A stretch of 64,000 nt of DNA, taken from assembly GCA_001939145.1 (NCBI GenBank), contig LSRX01000164.1, positions 172,824 through 236,823 on the forward strand, in the 5' to 3' direction. Numbering within the stretch: the stretch's first letter is position 1; every line of letters begins with the position of its first letter. Positions 33,541 to 44,000 of the stretch are shown here, in pieces. The translations under genes were made by a program, and so were the position numbers. A model generated the notes under the pieces. The model was given only the letters and a program-made list of their open reading frames with translations. It searched no databases and was not told the origin of the DNA. Origin of the DNA: Symbiodinium microadriaticum (taxonomy: Eukaryota > Sar > Dinophyceae > Suessiales > Symbiodiniaceae).

Positions 33541-33646
33541 CTTGCGCCACATCTCCCGACCACCCAGCTCGAAGTTCTTGGATGCCTGTCCGGGCGGCTT
33601 TGAGGTGTTCAGACCGAACCTCGCCGCCGAGACTTTCGCGGCATGC
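33541..33646 (-). CDS. Probable exon, unrecognised
   Basis: 35 codons plus 1 nt: ACRESLGGEVRSEHLKAART then GIQELRAGWSGDVAQ. Acceptor AAAAG, GC donor (CAAG/GCATTT). Same strand as its neighbours. The open frame continues past the chosen donor to about 33500, so the 3' edge is uncertain. Confidence 0.5.
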
Positions 33647-34015
33647 CTTTTGTTTTTGAAAACTATAGGCTCTGTAGCTCTTGGATAAGGGGTTCAGGGC
33701 TGGGAAAAAGTGTAGAAGCTGGGGATTTACGCAACGTAGGCAGTGGCATGAGTTCGAGATTGTGAGATTTAGGATCGGCTTTTTGCAAGTAATCGTTTCG
33801 GGGCGATGTTCTTGTTCCACTGACTGCATCGGTGTCCCCAAGTGATTAATCCCTGTGAAGCATGGACCCTCTAAGCGCTGAACCTAGAAACCCTAAATCC
33901 CGAAACTCTGAAACCTTGAGGCCCCGAACGTGATAAAACCCGAAAGTCATAAAAAGAACCTAAACCACGCCCCTCCATTTCAGAGGGGGCTTCATAAGTT
34001 TTGTAACAAGAGAAG

Positions 34016-34104
34016 CCCCAAATAGTATCGGTATTTATTGGGGTCGTTCTCTAAATTAGGGTCCAGTTTAGGATCCTTTTTATAAGGGTGCCGTACTATT
34101 TGGG
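34016..34104. mobile_element. Possible TIR element
   Basis: CCCCAAATAGTATCGG near the left and CCGTACTATTTGGG at the right are imperfect inverted copies about 89 bp apart. Confidence 0.4.
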
Positions 34105-34159
34105 AACCTGAAAAGGGATCTTCATCTAAAGAACTACCCATTACCGTGGCTCAGCCTCC

Positions 34160-34233
34160 TAAACTCTCAACCCTAAACCCCTAAACCCCATAAACCCCTA
34201 AACCCTAAACCTTAAACCCTAAACCCTAAACCC
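34160..34233. repeat. CCCTAAA telomere-like array
   Basis: About nine units ending directly at the donor of the exon 34232-34337. Confidence 0.85.
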
Positions 34234-34337
34234 CCCGTCCATATTAGACAGCATTCCGCGCCCTCCCCGGTTTCTTCTACTGTGCCGACCTGACTCTCGA
34301 TCACCGTGGCCGGCCACAGGGAGTTTCCGGTGATGCC
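34232..34337 (-). CDS. Probable exon, unrecognised
   Basis: Encodes GITGNSLWPATVIESQVGTV then EETGEGAECCLIWTG after a GGTCAG acceptor. The donor is formed where the exon runs into a telomere-like array (GGGG/GTTTAGGG in transcript sense), so the array itself appears to supply the GT. Confidence 0.45.
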
Positions 34338-34419
34338 CTGACCTTTATGGCTCTAGGGCCGAGGACTCAGGGTTTAGTGTATCTAAGCTCCTAGACAGTT
34401 TGCGTCAGAAAGGAGTGAG

Positions 34420-34479
34420 TGGCGAGGGAGGGAGCGAGAGGGAGAGACAGAGAGAGATAAAGAGAGGGAGAGCGAGAGC

Positions 34480-34521
<42 letters not shown>

Positions 34522-34620
34522 GAGAGAGAGAGCGAGCAAGAGAGAGAAAGCGGGAGCAAAAGGGAGGGCGGTAGGGAACGGAGGGAGCGAGGCGGAGGGA
34601 GGGAGCGGGAGGAAGACACC
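34420..34620. repeat. (GA)n-rich tract
   Basis: Purine-only run over most of 200 bp, with (GA)n core at 34478-34518. Confidence 0.85.
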
Positions 34621-35022
34621 ATCGTCACGACAAGAATATACAGCCTCATATTTCAGTGCGGGGTAACAAGAAAGGGCAACCTATCATGATGCTGACTACA
34701 AGAAATAATTGATATATCATGATCCCAATAGCCCGCATCATGGTTCTCATGGAAGTATCCTCTAGCCAAGCACCACACCGGCCCTCGACTTAGGCTCGTG
34801 CCTTCGTACTCGGCAGCAGCTCCCAAAGCGGACTTAGCTTGCAAAATGCGCAGGCTGTTTGGGGGATGTGCTCCGGGATGGTCTAGGGTTTATATGGTCT
34901 CGGCTTCTGGGCTTCTAGTGGGGCGTAACTGGGTTCCGGGTTTAGGGTCGAGGATATAAATGGGGTTTGGGAGAGTTGCTATTCGAGAGCAATAACCCCA
35001 TAGGCTGAAGCCGTGCTCTCAC

Positions 35023-35131
35023 TGCACAACAGGCGAAGCTGCAGCGCCGAGCACAAAATCCTTGCGTACGACTTCACTTTCAATACAGCAAGGGCCCGGA
35101 CCTCATAAGCCAAATCTGAAAGACACTGGAA
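35023..35131 (-). CDS. Probable exon, unrecognised helical segment
   Basis: 36 codons plus 1 nt: FQCLSDLAYEVRALAVLKVK then SYARILCSALQLRLLC. Acceptor TTGAG, donor GTGAGA. A strong amphipathic-helix pattern and good edges make this a confident coding exon of unknown function. Confidence 0.55.
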
Positions 35132-35199
35132 CTCAACTTAATCAGCTGAACCTTTGCAAACCATAACTGGCCGCCCCTTACAAACCGTAAACCCTAAAT

Positions 35200-35226
35200 G
35201 CCCGATGATGATGAGGATGATGACGC

Positions 35227-35259
<33 letters not shown>

Positions 35260-35440
35260 CGATGATGATGACGATGATGATGACGAGGATGATTATGACG
35301 ACGGTGATGATGATGACGGTGATGGCGATGACTATGATCACGATGATGATGATGATGATGATGACGATGATGACGATGATGATGACGATGATGATGACGA
35401 TGATGATGACTATGATGATGACTATGATGACCATGGTAAC
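35200..35440. repeat. (GAT)n microsatellite
   Basis: GAT/GAC units that would read poly-Asp, poly-Met or (reverse) poly-Ile/His. Treated as non-coding. Confidence 0.88.
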
Positions 35441-35513
35441 AGCAATCAGGCATAAACCAGAAATAACCATAATGAGCCTCGGGCGACCCGCCGAGAAAGC
35501 CAAGCAATCGAAC

Positions 35514-35628
35514 CGTATAGAGTCAAGGCCCTTGGCAACCCCGCATGGCAAGCCATTGAGGTTTCCACCGGTCTGGCTGTCGGCAGCAACTGCTTTGACT
35601 AGATTATCTTCCGCGACGTGCAGGCTCC
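35514..35628 (-). CDS. Probable exon, unrecognised
   Basis: Encodes SLHVAEDNLVKAVAADSQTG, then GNLNGLPCGVAKGLDSI, between acceptor TTTCAG and donor ACG/GTTCGA. It adjoins a long (GAT)n microsatellite on the downstream side. Confidence 0.5.
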
Positions 35629-36479
35629 CTGAAACCCTCAACAGCTAGCTGCTTCCATGAAGTCAGGGAAGCTGGGGTCATAGAGCATAGAGAAAGCTAA
35701 ACCCTAAATGTGTGGTCATACAGTATAGATATTTGGATATCTTAAGCCCGGGCATCCGAAAAAGCACGCAGGGATGGTTTCCTTTTTGAGCGTGCCTCCC
35801 GACAACTGCTGTACAGCCGTGTGGGGATATGCTTCGCTGGGCCCTTGTGTTTACAGCTTCTTGCCTAGAGCCCGTCTCTGATTCATATGCATGGGCCTTA
35901 TGAACCCAAAACCCTGGATTTTAATCCCGATAGACAAACCCAAAACCCGAAACATACCCACGACAGGCCGAGTCCGAGCCTCTACGCTTAGCTCCTGGCC
36001 CAGAACTCACCTATCAACCCTAGGCGCGCAGTCCAAAACTCCGCACCTGGGAACTGCCCAAGTCCCTAAACTGTACAGCGCTAGGCCTGACGCATCCTAA
36101 ACCCGAAACCCCTAAAACCCCCTATGTTCTATAATTTTGTTGAGGATCCCAGGTGCGGCACTGCTTTCGGAGCCAACGACTCCAGAGACCAGAGACTCAG
36201 AGATTCGATGCGACCCTGAAATGAGGCGACAAGGGTGCCACCGTTATTGATGAACCTGTTGCCTCCCTATACAGGCGCAAAGATCTCATGAGCCTTCGGA
36301 GGACAGAGAGCCGCTTGCTCCGTAAATAATGCCGGGTGGAGGTTCTTCTAAATTCAGAAGATTAGAATTTAAAGGGCTTGCCTATTATCCTACACACCGC
36401 CGGATGGTAGAAGAGCCTCCAACGGCCGTTCAATTCGAGGGGCTGTTGCGGCTCGTTGTAAGCCATTTAATTTACCTCC

Positions 36480-36655
36480 CCTGAAGGCTGGCATCTGCAT
36501 GTCGCCGGCGACCCTCTGAGGCGTTTAAGGGCTTCGAGAACCTCGGCACAGTGGAGTGCGCATGTCCTGGATGTCCATCGAAATCCCGATCCTTCCACGC
36601 TTCAAAGTGTTCTTCCGGGGTGCCTACAATCCTACAGAATCGATTTAAACAAACT
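36480..36655 (-). CDS. Possible exon, unrecognised
   Basis: The open minus frame has RIVGTPEEHFEAWKDRDFDG then HPGHAHSTVPRF. A second overlapping frame (CALHCAEVLEALKRLRG) is also plausible, so frame and edges are uncertain. Confidence 0.3.
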
Positions 36656-36805
36656 TGGGAGACGCACTCGGCTGCATGTGGAAGTGAGCGTCTCCTGCAG
36701 GGCCAGGGTCGGGCTGTGGATCTAACCGTTTGCATCTAGCGACCTGGAAATCAGAGGATTGAGATAGAGGTTACCGCAACCACCCGAAGCTCACCCTGAA
36801 GCATA

Positions 36806-36884
36806 CCCTAACCCCCCAGGTACCTACTATGAAGGGTACTAGAGCCCCTAGGGCCCTATATAGTAGGTACCTGGGAGGTTAGGG
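36806..36884. mobile_element. TIR element, CCCTAACC family
   Basis: Ends CCAGGTACCTACTAT / ATAGTAGGTACCTGG, extended by imperfect CCCTAACCC / GGTTAGGG; 79 bp. Left flank TA. Confidence 0.65.
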
Positions 36885-37202
36885 ATAGCCTAACGGTGAA
36901 GGCCTCTTTCAGAAACTGTCATGCTTTTCTGAGGCGGCAGTCAGACTTTCGTTTCGAGAAACCCTCTATAACCTCCAAATGAAGACGCTTGTACCAGTGA
37001 CCCAAGCCCAAAATCCCAAACTCCGTAGTTAATGGTCAGAACTGTGAAAGAAAACAACGCCCAAAAACCAACAACCTGCAGTGTAAAACTGGCAAGCTCA
37101 AGATTCTATGTAAAACCTTGAAGCTCAAATCCCAAACCCAGGGCCCAACACCTTACAAACCCCAAACCCCAAAATCCTAAGCCCTACAGACCCCCGGATA
37201 CA

Positions 37203-37447
37203 CACCCTAAGCCCTACACCCTAAACCCTAAACCCCCGACCTGCAGATCACTGGAGAGAGCACGTTGCCCCTTGCCGCATCTCCCGGATTGCTTGAAGCC
37301 GCCTCTCCTGGCCGGGCACCGCCATCCGAGCTGAAGGTTGGTTAGGGTATAGGGGTTTAGGGTTTAGGGGTTTAGGGTTTAGGGTATAAGGGTTTAGGGT
37401 TTAGGGAGTTTACGGGTTTAGGGTTTAGGGGTTGAGGGGTTTAGGGT
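37203..37447. repeat. Inverted telomere-like arrays
   Basis: CCCTAAA units 37203-37234 and TTTAGGG units 37340-37447. Confidence 0.85.
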
Positions 37448-37862
37448 CTAAGGTTGGTTAAGCCTGGAAGCAAGTGAGGCATCACAACGGAATTCCACAC
37501 GAGGGTGGACGAAATAGCGATCCTCTGGCTACCCCATGGGTGGTGACAAGGGGTCGTATACAGATTATAGGGTGCAGGGAACCTTGTGTGCGATAGTGTG
37601 TTGATGAGGCTGCATGCCAGGAATGCAGAATATAGGGTACATGACCACCAAAACCTTAAGTCCAAATGTGCAACAGACATGGAAGTCATGCCTCCTTCCG
37701 GAGCTGGAAGCTGGCTTGCGCTTGGAGCTGCTCCTGCACATGAACTCAGCAAGCGGTTGTGACTTCAGGTTAACCTCAAATCCGAAACCTTAAAAAGTAG
37801 TCCAACTTTCCAAGACCCTGCACCAAACCCCTAAGCCTGCAGCAAAGCCTAAAACCTCAAAC

Positions 37863-37994
37863 CTTGCAAAACATGTCTGCTCCCTCCTGAATGTGCCGCT
37901 CGATGGCCTGAGCACTGTCTAGTTTTAGCTGAAGGCCGGATCGGTGAAGCTGCTGAAAAGTGCCATCGGAGAAGACTTCGACCAAGAAGACATC
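37863..37994 (-). CDS. Probable exon, unrecognised
   Basis: 44 whole codons between acceptor TGCTAG and donor GCAAG/GTTTGA: DVFLVEVFSDGTFQQLHRSG, LQLKLDSAQAIERHIQEGAD, MFCK. This is one of the cleanest exons in the window. No family recognised. An in-frame run just upstream (FERWQNPYGTKPC) is separated by one TAG that is part of the acceptor. Confidence 0.6.
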
Positions 37995-38512
37995 CTAGCA
38001 GGGCTTTGTCCCGTACGGGTTCTGCCAGCGTTCGAAAGGGTTTATCAGGGGCTGTCCTGTTAAGGGCTCTTTAAATTTGAAGTTCCATAGGGGCGACGGA
38101 GCAGCAAAGACCCCAACTCCGCAACCTAAGGAGAGTGGATTGTACAGAGGCCCAGAGCTAAGAGCGAGACTTTGATTGCGCTTGTGACGAGGTGTCTTTC
38201 ACGTTATAGGGTTTAGGGTTTATAGGGGTTTAGGGCTTGAGGACTTCCAGGGAAGTGTGGAGACGATGCCGGATCCACCCCACACCAAAAAATCCTCAAG
38301 CCCTGAACCCCTGGCGGAAGCCGCAGCCGAGGCGTTTGGGGCATCTACTCGAGAAGGCTAACCAAATCGCAAGTCCCGAATATTGATCCTGTACATAGAG
38401 CTTTCAGGAATTGCCTGCACTAAACCCGAAAATTCCCCAAAGTAGGTCAACGACAGCACCTGACACCCCCGGAATTGTAAGCAAAAGCGCTTGGGCCACA
38501 AGACGGGGATTC

Positions 38513-38590
38513 CTGGCAGATCTCGTGCTGCACAGTTGCCTCGAAGCCCTGACGTTCCGAGCCGTCGGCGATGACGATGCGGGACCCTAC
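38513..38590 (-). CDS. Probable exon, unrecognised
   Basis: 26 whole codons, VGSRIVIADGSERQGFEATV then QHEICQ, between acceptor GACCAG and a GA donor (CAG/GAATCC). It lies immediately downstream of the end of the RBR gene, so it is probably near the 5' end of the next leftward gene. Confidence 0.5.
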
Positions 38591-38732
38591 CTGGTCTTAT
38601 CTTTTACAGGGCTAGGGCTGTCTTGTACGAGCACCATTACGTAGCTAGATTGTCTGCCAAAGCCTAAACGCCGTGGTCCCGGTTCGCTGGGGGCTTAACC
38701 ATGTCTAGAGCTTACCGAAGGAACAGTGATGT

Positions 38733-40573
38733 CTAGTGTCGGGTTAGGGGCAGACCTAGGAGCCGAGAACCTACCTATAGTCTCCATTGTAGTTCCTTTT
38801 TTTGGTTTCACCAATTATATACTAAGGATTTTATAGGGTATCCCCCAAAAAGGAACTACAATGGAGACTACAGGTAGTCTCCAAGTGGTCCCAGGCACCG
38901 GCAGATGTGCTCGGAGATCATACTCCGGCTGAAAGAGGATCTGGAAGACATGTGAGGCTGGGTGGTCCTTTTAGGGTTTAGGGTTTAGGGTTTGGCGTTT
39001 TAGGGTTTAGGGTTTTAGGGTCTAGGGTTTAGTCCTGCGCTACAGCGGCATCGCTGTCGCAGCTGGCGCAAAGGTTGTAGTCGGGGCAGTGGATGCATCG
39101 GAAACGTGGCCCTACAATGTCCTGCCGGCATCTCGAGCATCGGCAAAATGGATGCCGAATTCCGGCTCCTCGTACTTTCACATCTTGTACATCCAACCGA
39201 GGCAGGGGGCGCGAGTCTGGAGCTGCTTGGTATGCGCGTGCTTTATCCCACTGGAAGCGATGCCCACAACCCTGCTGGCGGTTGCCGCCATGGGTATCTT
39301 CGCCGCAGACCATGCTGTTGCAACCGTCCTAGGAGTCGCAGGGTTAAAGAAACTAAGAAGTGGGCCAGCTGTGTTGGTCGATGCTACAGGTAGTGACTAC
39401 GGATAATGGGTTTACCTCACGGTCAAGAAAAGCAGGCTTGAAGCTGGCATCGATCTTTTGGACAACGCGTCGGCATCGGGGACACTCTCGACAGTTCGCC
39501 TGCTTCCACTCCTCATCATGTTTCAACTCAACATGGCGCGCAGCCGCCTCTTCTAGTGCTTGCTTCTGACGTTCGAACTCTGCGTGTTGAGCTCTCGTTT
39601 CGTTGTACACTGCGCGCCCGTGGGACACCCACTGTAGCCACTGGTCACGGAGAGCTTGAACATCCTGGCAGTCCACCGCATAGTGATAGGGTTGCCTGCA
39701 CTGAGTACACCATGCAGGCCAGTTACAACATTCCACACGCTGCCTGCCACTTCCGGGCTCCACACCTTACTGGTCTCTACCATCACATCAACTGCATACT
39801 TACAGATGAGACTGGTGTAGAAGAGTTTGTGTTTTGTGGTATGTAATATTACGTCTGTATGCAGGCATGCATGCATGCATACATACATACACCCAAAATA
39901 AGAGCTCATGGCCCCCACACCTCTGATCGAGTCAGCAGCATGCTGCCTCGAGACCCCAGGCGCCTCCCAAAACCTCCACGCTTAAAACAAAGAAGTCGTA
40001 GTCCAGTATCTCCGAGCCGCTTAAGATGGACCTGCAGCAGGGATTCGGGCAATGGACCACGTCCCCGAGGCCAAAAACAGCTTTCAATAGCAGCTCTTCG
40101 CGGAAGCTTAGAACAGTCACGGAGTCTTCACCTTGGCGGCTTCTGGGCTCCCTCATCAACTCCAGGCCACAACAGCAACAGAAGAAGCACTCCTAGACTC
40201 TAAACCCCAAGCACTAATTAGACTATCAAATAAACTCTGCAGACAACCCAACCAGGAGTTTGCAGCTTGATCCAAGTCGCCACAAATCTCAACGAGCTCC
40301 TCGTCTGACAGCTCATGCCTGCTCTTCTTTCATGCGTATCAGGGCTGACAGGTGTATAGGGAGGTTCTTTAGTGTTGAGGCGGAGTATCGGCTCGATTTA
40401 GGGCTTGAGGGAGTTAGGGAGGACTTAGGGCTCAGAGGGATTGTAGGGCTTAAACACCTTATTCGTGGGAAGCATTTGCCTGCAACCCTCCCCGGGACAG
40501 CGAGGAAAACGCTGTGCAGCTGCATGTTGGGTCAAGCACAATCGGCAGAAACGATGTGCACGCGGGCATGGGA
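38733..40573 (-). CDS. RBR-type (RING1-IBR-RING2) E3 ubiquitin ligase with ZZ zinc finger
   Basis: RBR ligases receive ubiquitin on a RING2 cysteine before passing it to substrate. 40458-40573 holds the second half of RING1: CPRAHRFCRLCLTQH...RCPGEGC. 39989 to about 40115 starts the IBR: VVHCPNPCCRSILSG...YDFF. 39449-39739 continues it: RVECCNWPAWCTQCRQPYHY, a Glu/Gln/Lys-rich helix, and the start of RING2 (CRECPRCRRVVQKID). About 39044-39328 gives DGCNSMVCGED, with the expected catalytic-cysteine region and GCGHRFQW, then a ZZ finger (FCRCSRCRQDIVGPRFRC, IHCPDYNLCASCD). 38872-38957 carries HVFQILFQPEYDLRAHLPV, and 38733-38774 ends in TAG. The 39989/39739 intron is GT-AG (249 nt) and the 39449/39328 intron GC-AG (120 nt). 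The first RING1 cysteines are not found, and the 40458/40115 and 39044/38957 joins are unresolved. Confidence 0.8.
38774..38874. mobile_element. TIR/TA element of the CCTATAGTCTCC family, possible introner
   Basis: Ends CCTATAGTCTCCATTG / CAATGGAGACTACAGG with TA flanks. Read on the minus strand it starts CCT/GTAGTC and ends CTATAG/G, giving a 97-nt GT-AG intron between the last two exons of the RBR gene. Confidence 0.87.
38970..39032. repeat. TTTAGGG telomere-like array
   Basis: Eight units immediately downstream of the ZZ-finger exon of the RBR gene. If unspliced, the array would supply an in-frame TAA. Confidence 0.85.
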
Positions 40574-41062
40574 CTGTTATCACGTTCCCAGACTGCCAAG
40601 CGAAGGACTCAAAGCAAATCGGACCTTACTGCTCTTCATGGGGTAGAAACGGTTTAGATTCCTGGTACTTGCCGTGCGGGTTACAGTGAGGCTTTGAATA
40701 AGGCGCTAAGAATCGGACATTGGAACGGCGCCAGCGGACTCAAGTCGGGGGCTGTCGGTGGCTCAGGTGCCACGGCCAGTAGCTCAGGGCCCCTCAAGTG
40801 CTCAGATGCCCTTGCCGGCGGACATCCGGTGCAGAACATAGGAGGGTTCAGGGTCTTTCCGTCTCCAGGCTTGGTAACAAACGCTGCGGTATTCGAACTC
40901 ACATGAGGTGATGGCATGCACTTTCTTGCTTGCCTGACAATGCTGGGGTCTGACTCCTATGCAATCCCCTGCCTGGGCATGCTGGAACTGGAGGTCAACC
41001 GAAACCAATCGAATAGAGATTTTCCACAAAGCTCCAAGGTGTGGGGCAGATGAGCTCCGAGC

Positions 41063-44000
41063 CATCGTCATGCCGAACTTGGAGATGTTGTAAGCAGTGA
41101 AGCCCTTGTACCTCTTGTGCAATGTAGAGTTCATGAGCTCAGTGCTGAGCACGCGAACATGGTATACACTCCCAAAATGAGTAAAACCCCAAACCTCTGA
41201 CAAACATACCCCAAACAGAAAGCCTGCCACAACCCTGAAGCCCAAAGCAGATCTTGGGGAGTTCAGGCCTTTGGGACACTGATCAAGCTTTGCAGCTTTG
41301 CATCTCCGGGTTCAGGTTCACATTTTTGGACCCGCTTCCGAACGGCTAGGGTTTAAGCCTTTGCATCGGGCCTACGGTCAGGAGTTAGTCGTTGCCTCCT
41401 CCACACTTTCAGAGATCGGAGTCCGTCCGAACCAGAACGACTCGACAATTGCTGGTGCTGGGCCCCCAGACGCCCGAAAGTCCGTCTGGATAGGTGGGCT
41501 CATGCCTAGACGATGACTGAGGACAGAGGTTGTTTGGAGGGTTGGCCAGGGCCGGGGAATAAGGGTCTTCAGACTTTGGAGCTTCGTGCACTAAGGCTTC
41601 GGGACTTGTAGGCTTCTGTTGGACGATGTTGGGCGGCTACTCCGATTCAGAGCGTACGCAGCTCAGGATTTAGTGCCGAAGGCATGCAGCCAATAGGATG
41701 CAAGATCAGGATTCGCCCTAAATCCAAAACTTTGCAGGTGTTTTGGTCTCCTGCAGCAACCTCCCAGTGCAGCCAGATCACCAAGAGCACACGGTCTGCT
41801 TTTGTGGGGGTGGGGGTTGTATAAGTTGTAGGGCTAACAGGGCTTTGGGGAGACTAGCCTCGAGGTTCTCCAACGCGTGCTTTCACCCTACCTATGTCAA
41901 CACAACAGCAACACACACACACACACAGAGCTTTGGGCCGTCGAAGCAGAACGGACCCGCCCCATCCACCATAAACCAGAAGAGCTGTTCTCGTTCTTAA
42001 GGCCGAGATGCAGATCACGCGCCCGAACCTGTCGCAGCCAAAAACTCTCGTGGGGTTTAGGGCTGCTGATTCAAGCTGGTTTCCCTGGGGCTTTGCACAG
42101 TTCCAGAGAACCAGATGTTGTTCTACTGTACCAGGATTAGCAGTAGCTGTCGTGTTCGTCGTGGCGGTGGTGGTGATGGCAGGAATAACGGCCACAATCG
42201 AAATAACAACAAGAACAGGCTATGCAAAACAATAGTCCCAACGTTCTTCGAAATAGGACATATGTAGAAGGGTCGCGCATGTCAGGACACCCAAGGCCCA
42301 TTGCCAAGAAATCAAAAACAAAATGTTCACAGATCGTGCATACCTTGGCCGATCATAGCCGACGTTCTGTGGAAGGTTTCCTGATACACATATAAACAAA
42401 TGTGTACACGTATCCCACACACATCTACATATGTAAAAAAAGGTATATCTATATGGACAGATGAAAAATAACCCCAGTATAGAATGAACAAAGTTAAGTA
42501 CAACAGATGCACGTAAATGAGGAAGAACACAGCTTGCAGTGTCCCTTTTTCCTTCAGCCAAACGTGTCCAAGAGTCTCCGAGTCTGCACCCCTAAGACCT
42601 ACCTAGTCAACATGATGATAATCAGCACTTTGGAACGCATTTCGCCAACTCCCCTCTTTAGGATTCAGAACGGTGAAACTTGATGCTTATTTCATTGCGG
42701 GAAGGTTGAATCCAAGCTTGAGCAGCGTTGCACGATCAGGCGGACTCAAGCGCTCATGATGTCGAATCAGGTATGCGATAACGACAAACCTGTCCTGTGG
42801 CATGCCTTCAGACACTCCCGTGCAGTGACGAGCACGTGGATTGAAGAGAGCAGGACTGCACAACATGGTTTCCCATGCGTCGCCATTTAGCGGACGTTGA
42901 GTCTCTCCGCCGTCCTCTTCAACCCAAAGGATGGGCCGTTGGACTGGACTGAGCGACACCAACAGGTTCGTAGATCCCTCTGCGTTGTTTGAATCGCGCT
43001 GAAGACCTGTTACAACACCGTGCTGCAAGACAATACTTGAGAATTGGTGCTCGGGCATGTAATGTCGGATAAAACCGGCATATGACTGTGTTGCTTGGGA
43101 GGGATTTTCGGGCAGCTTGCAGTAAAGATTGCTATGGTCGGTTGGACTAGCAACAACGGCATCCAAATAAACCATCATCGCCTAATGCCAAACTGTGTCA
43201 TGGTGCACGGCCACTCTGCTGTCGGGATAATCTTCGTCAGCCCTTTTGCGATCTGAAGCTCGCTTCGGCAGTGCTCAGCAGAAACGTGTGGACCCTGCAA
43301 TTGTTTGGACATGGAGCCTATGTTAACCCGTTGAACCCTATTGGTATGCCGAAGTTTATCGGAATAATCTGCCGCTAAGAATTTCAGTAGTGTCTCGTTG
43401 TCCTGATGAAACACAACGTCTATGGCTTGTCCAGCACATGCTCCAACATCGTTTGCACATTTCAGGCTTCGCCAAACACGGCAGATGCCATGCAAATTGC
43501 TTCTGCCTCAGTTGTGCTTCTGGCAACACTGGTCCGTTTCTTTGATGACCACCATAACGGAAAACCGAACTCTGTCGATCCAACCGTGACTGCACTCGGC
43601 CATCAACGGTAACCTTTTGAAGGTCATGACATGCTGCGAATGCAACCCAATCGGATGGTGATGCAATCTGGTCACAACTTGACAACGCAACCGCAACTCG
43701 ACCATTGTCGCGAGTGACTATCTCGAAAACCTTCATTATTGACCGAATGTACTAATGTACTGCTTTGTGCACAACTCGACCGGTGAACACGAGAACCACA
43801 AGTCACAGCCAGGAAATGCTTCAACCTGACCACAAGCTTGATCAGCATGGGCCTCTATGGATGCTCCTATCCAGCACAATGCTCGGGACACCAGCTCTGC
43901 AGTAGTGTTAGCAAGTACAGAGCTCTCCGCTCCAGTGTATTCGAACAGCACATCAACAATGCCGCTCAGAGATTGCAGCTTTCGTTGCTGCACCCGTTCG

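Noticed and set aside
35138..35648. Frame of about 165 codons with poly-Ile or poly-Met
   Set aside because: The centre is a (GAT)n repeat. Only the right end (35514-35628, minus) is protein-like and is listed as an exon.
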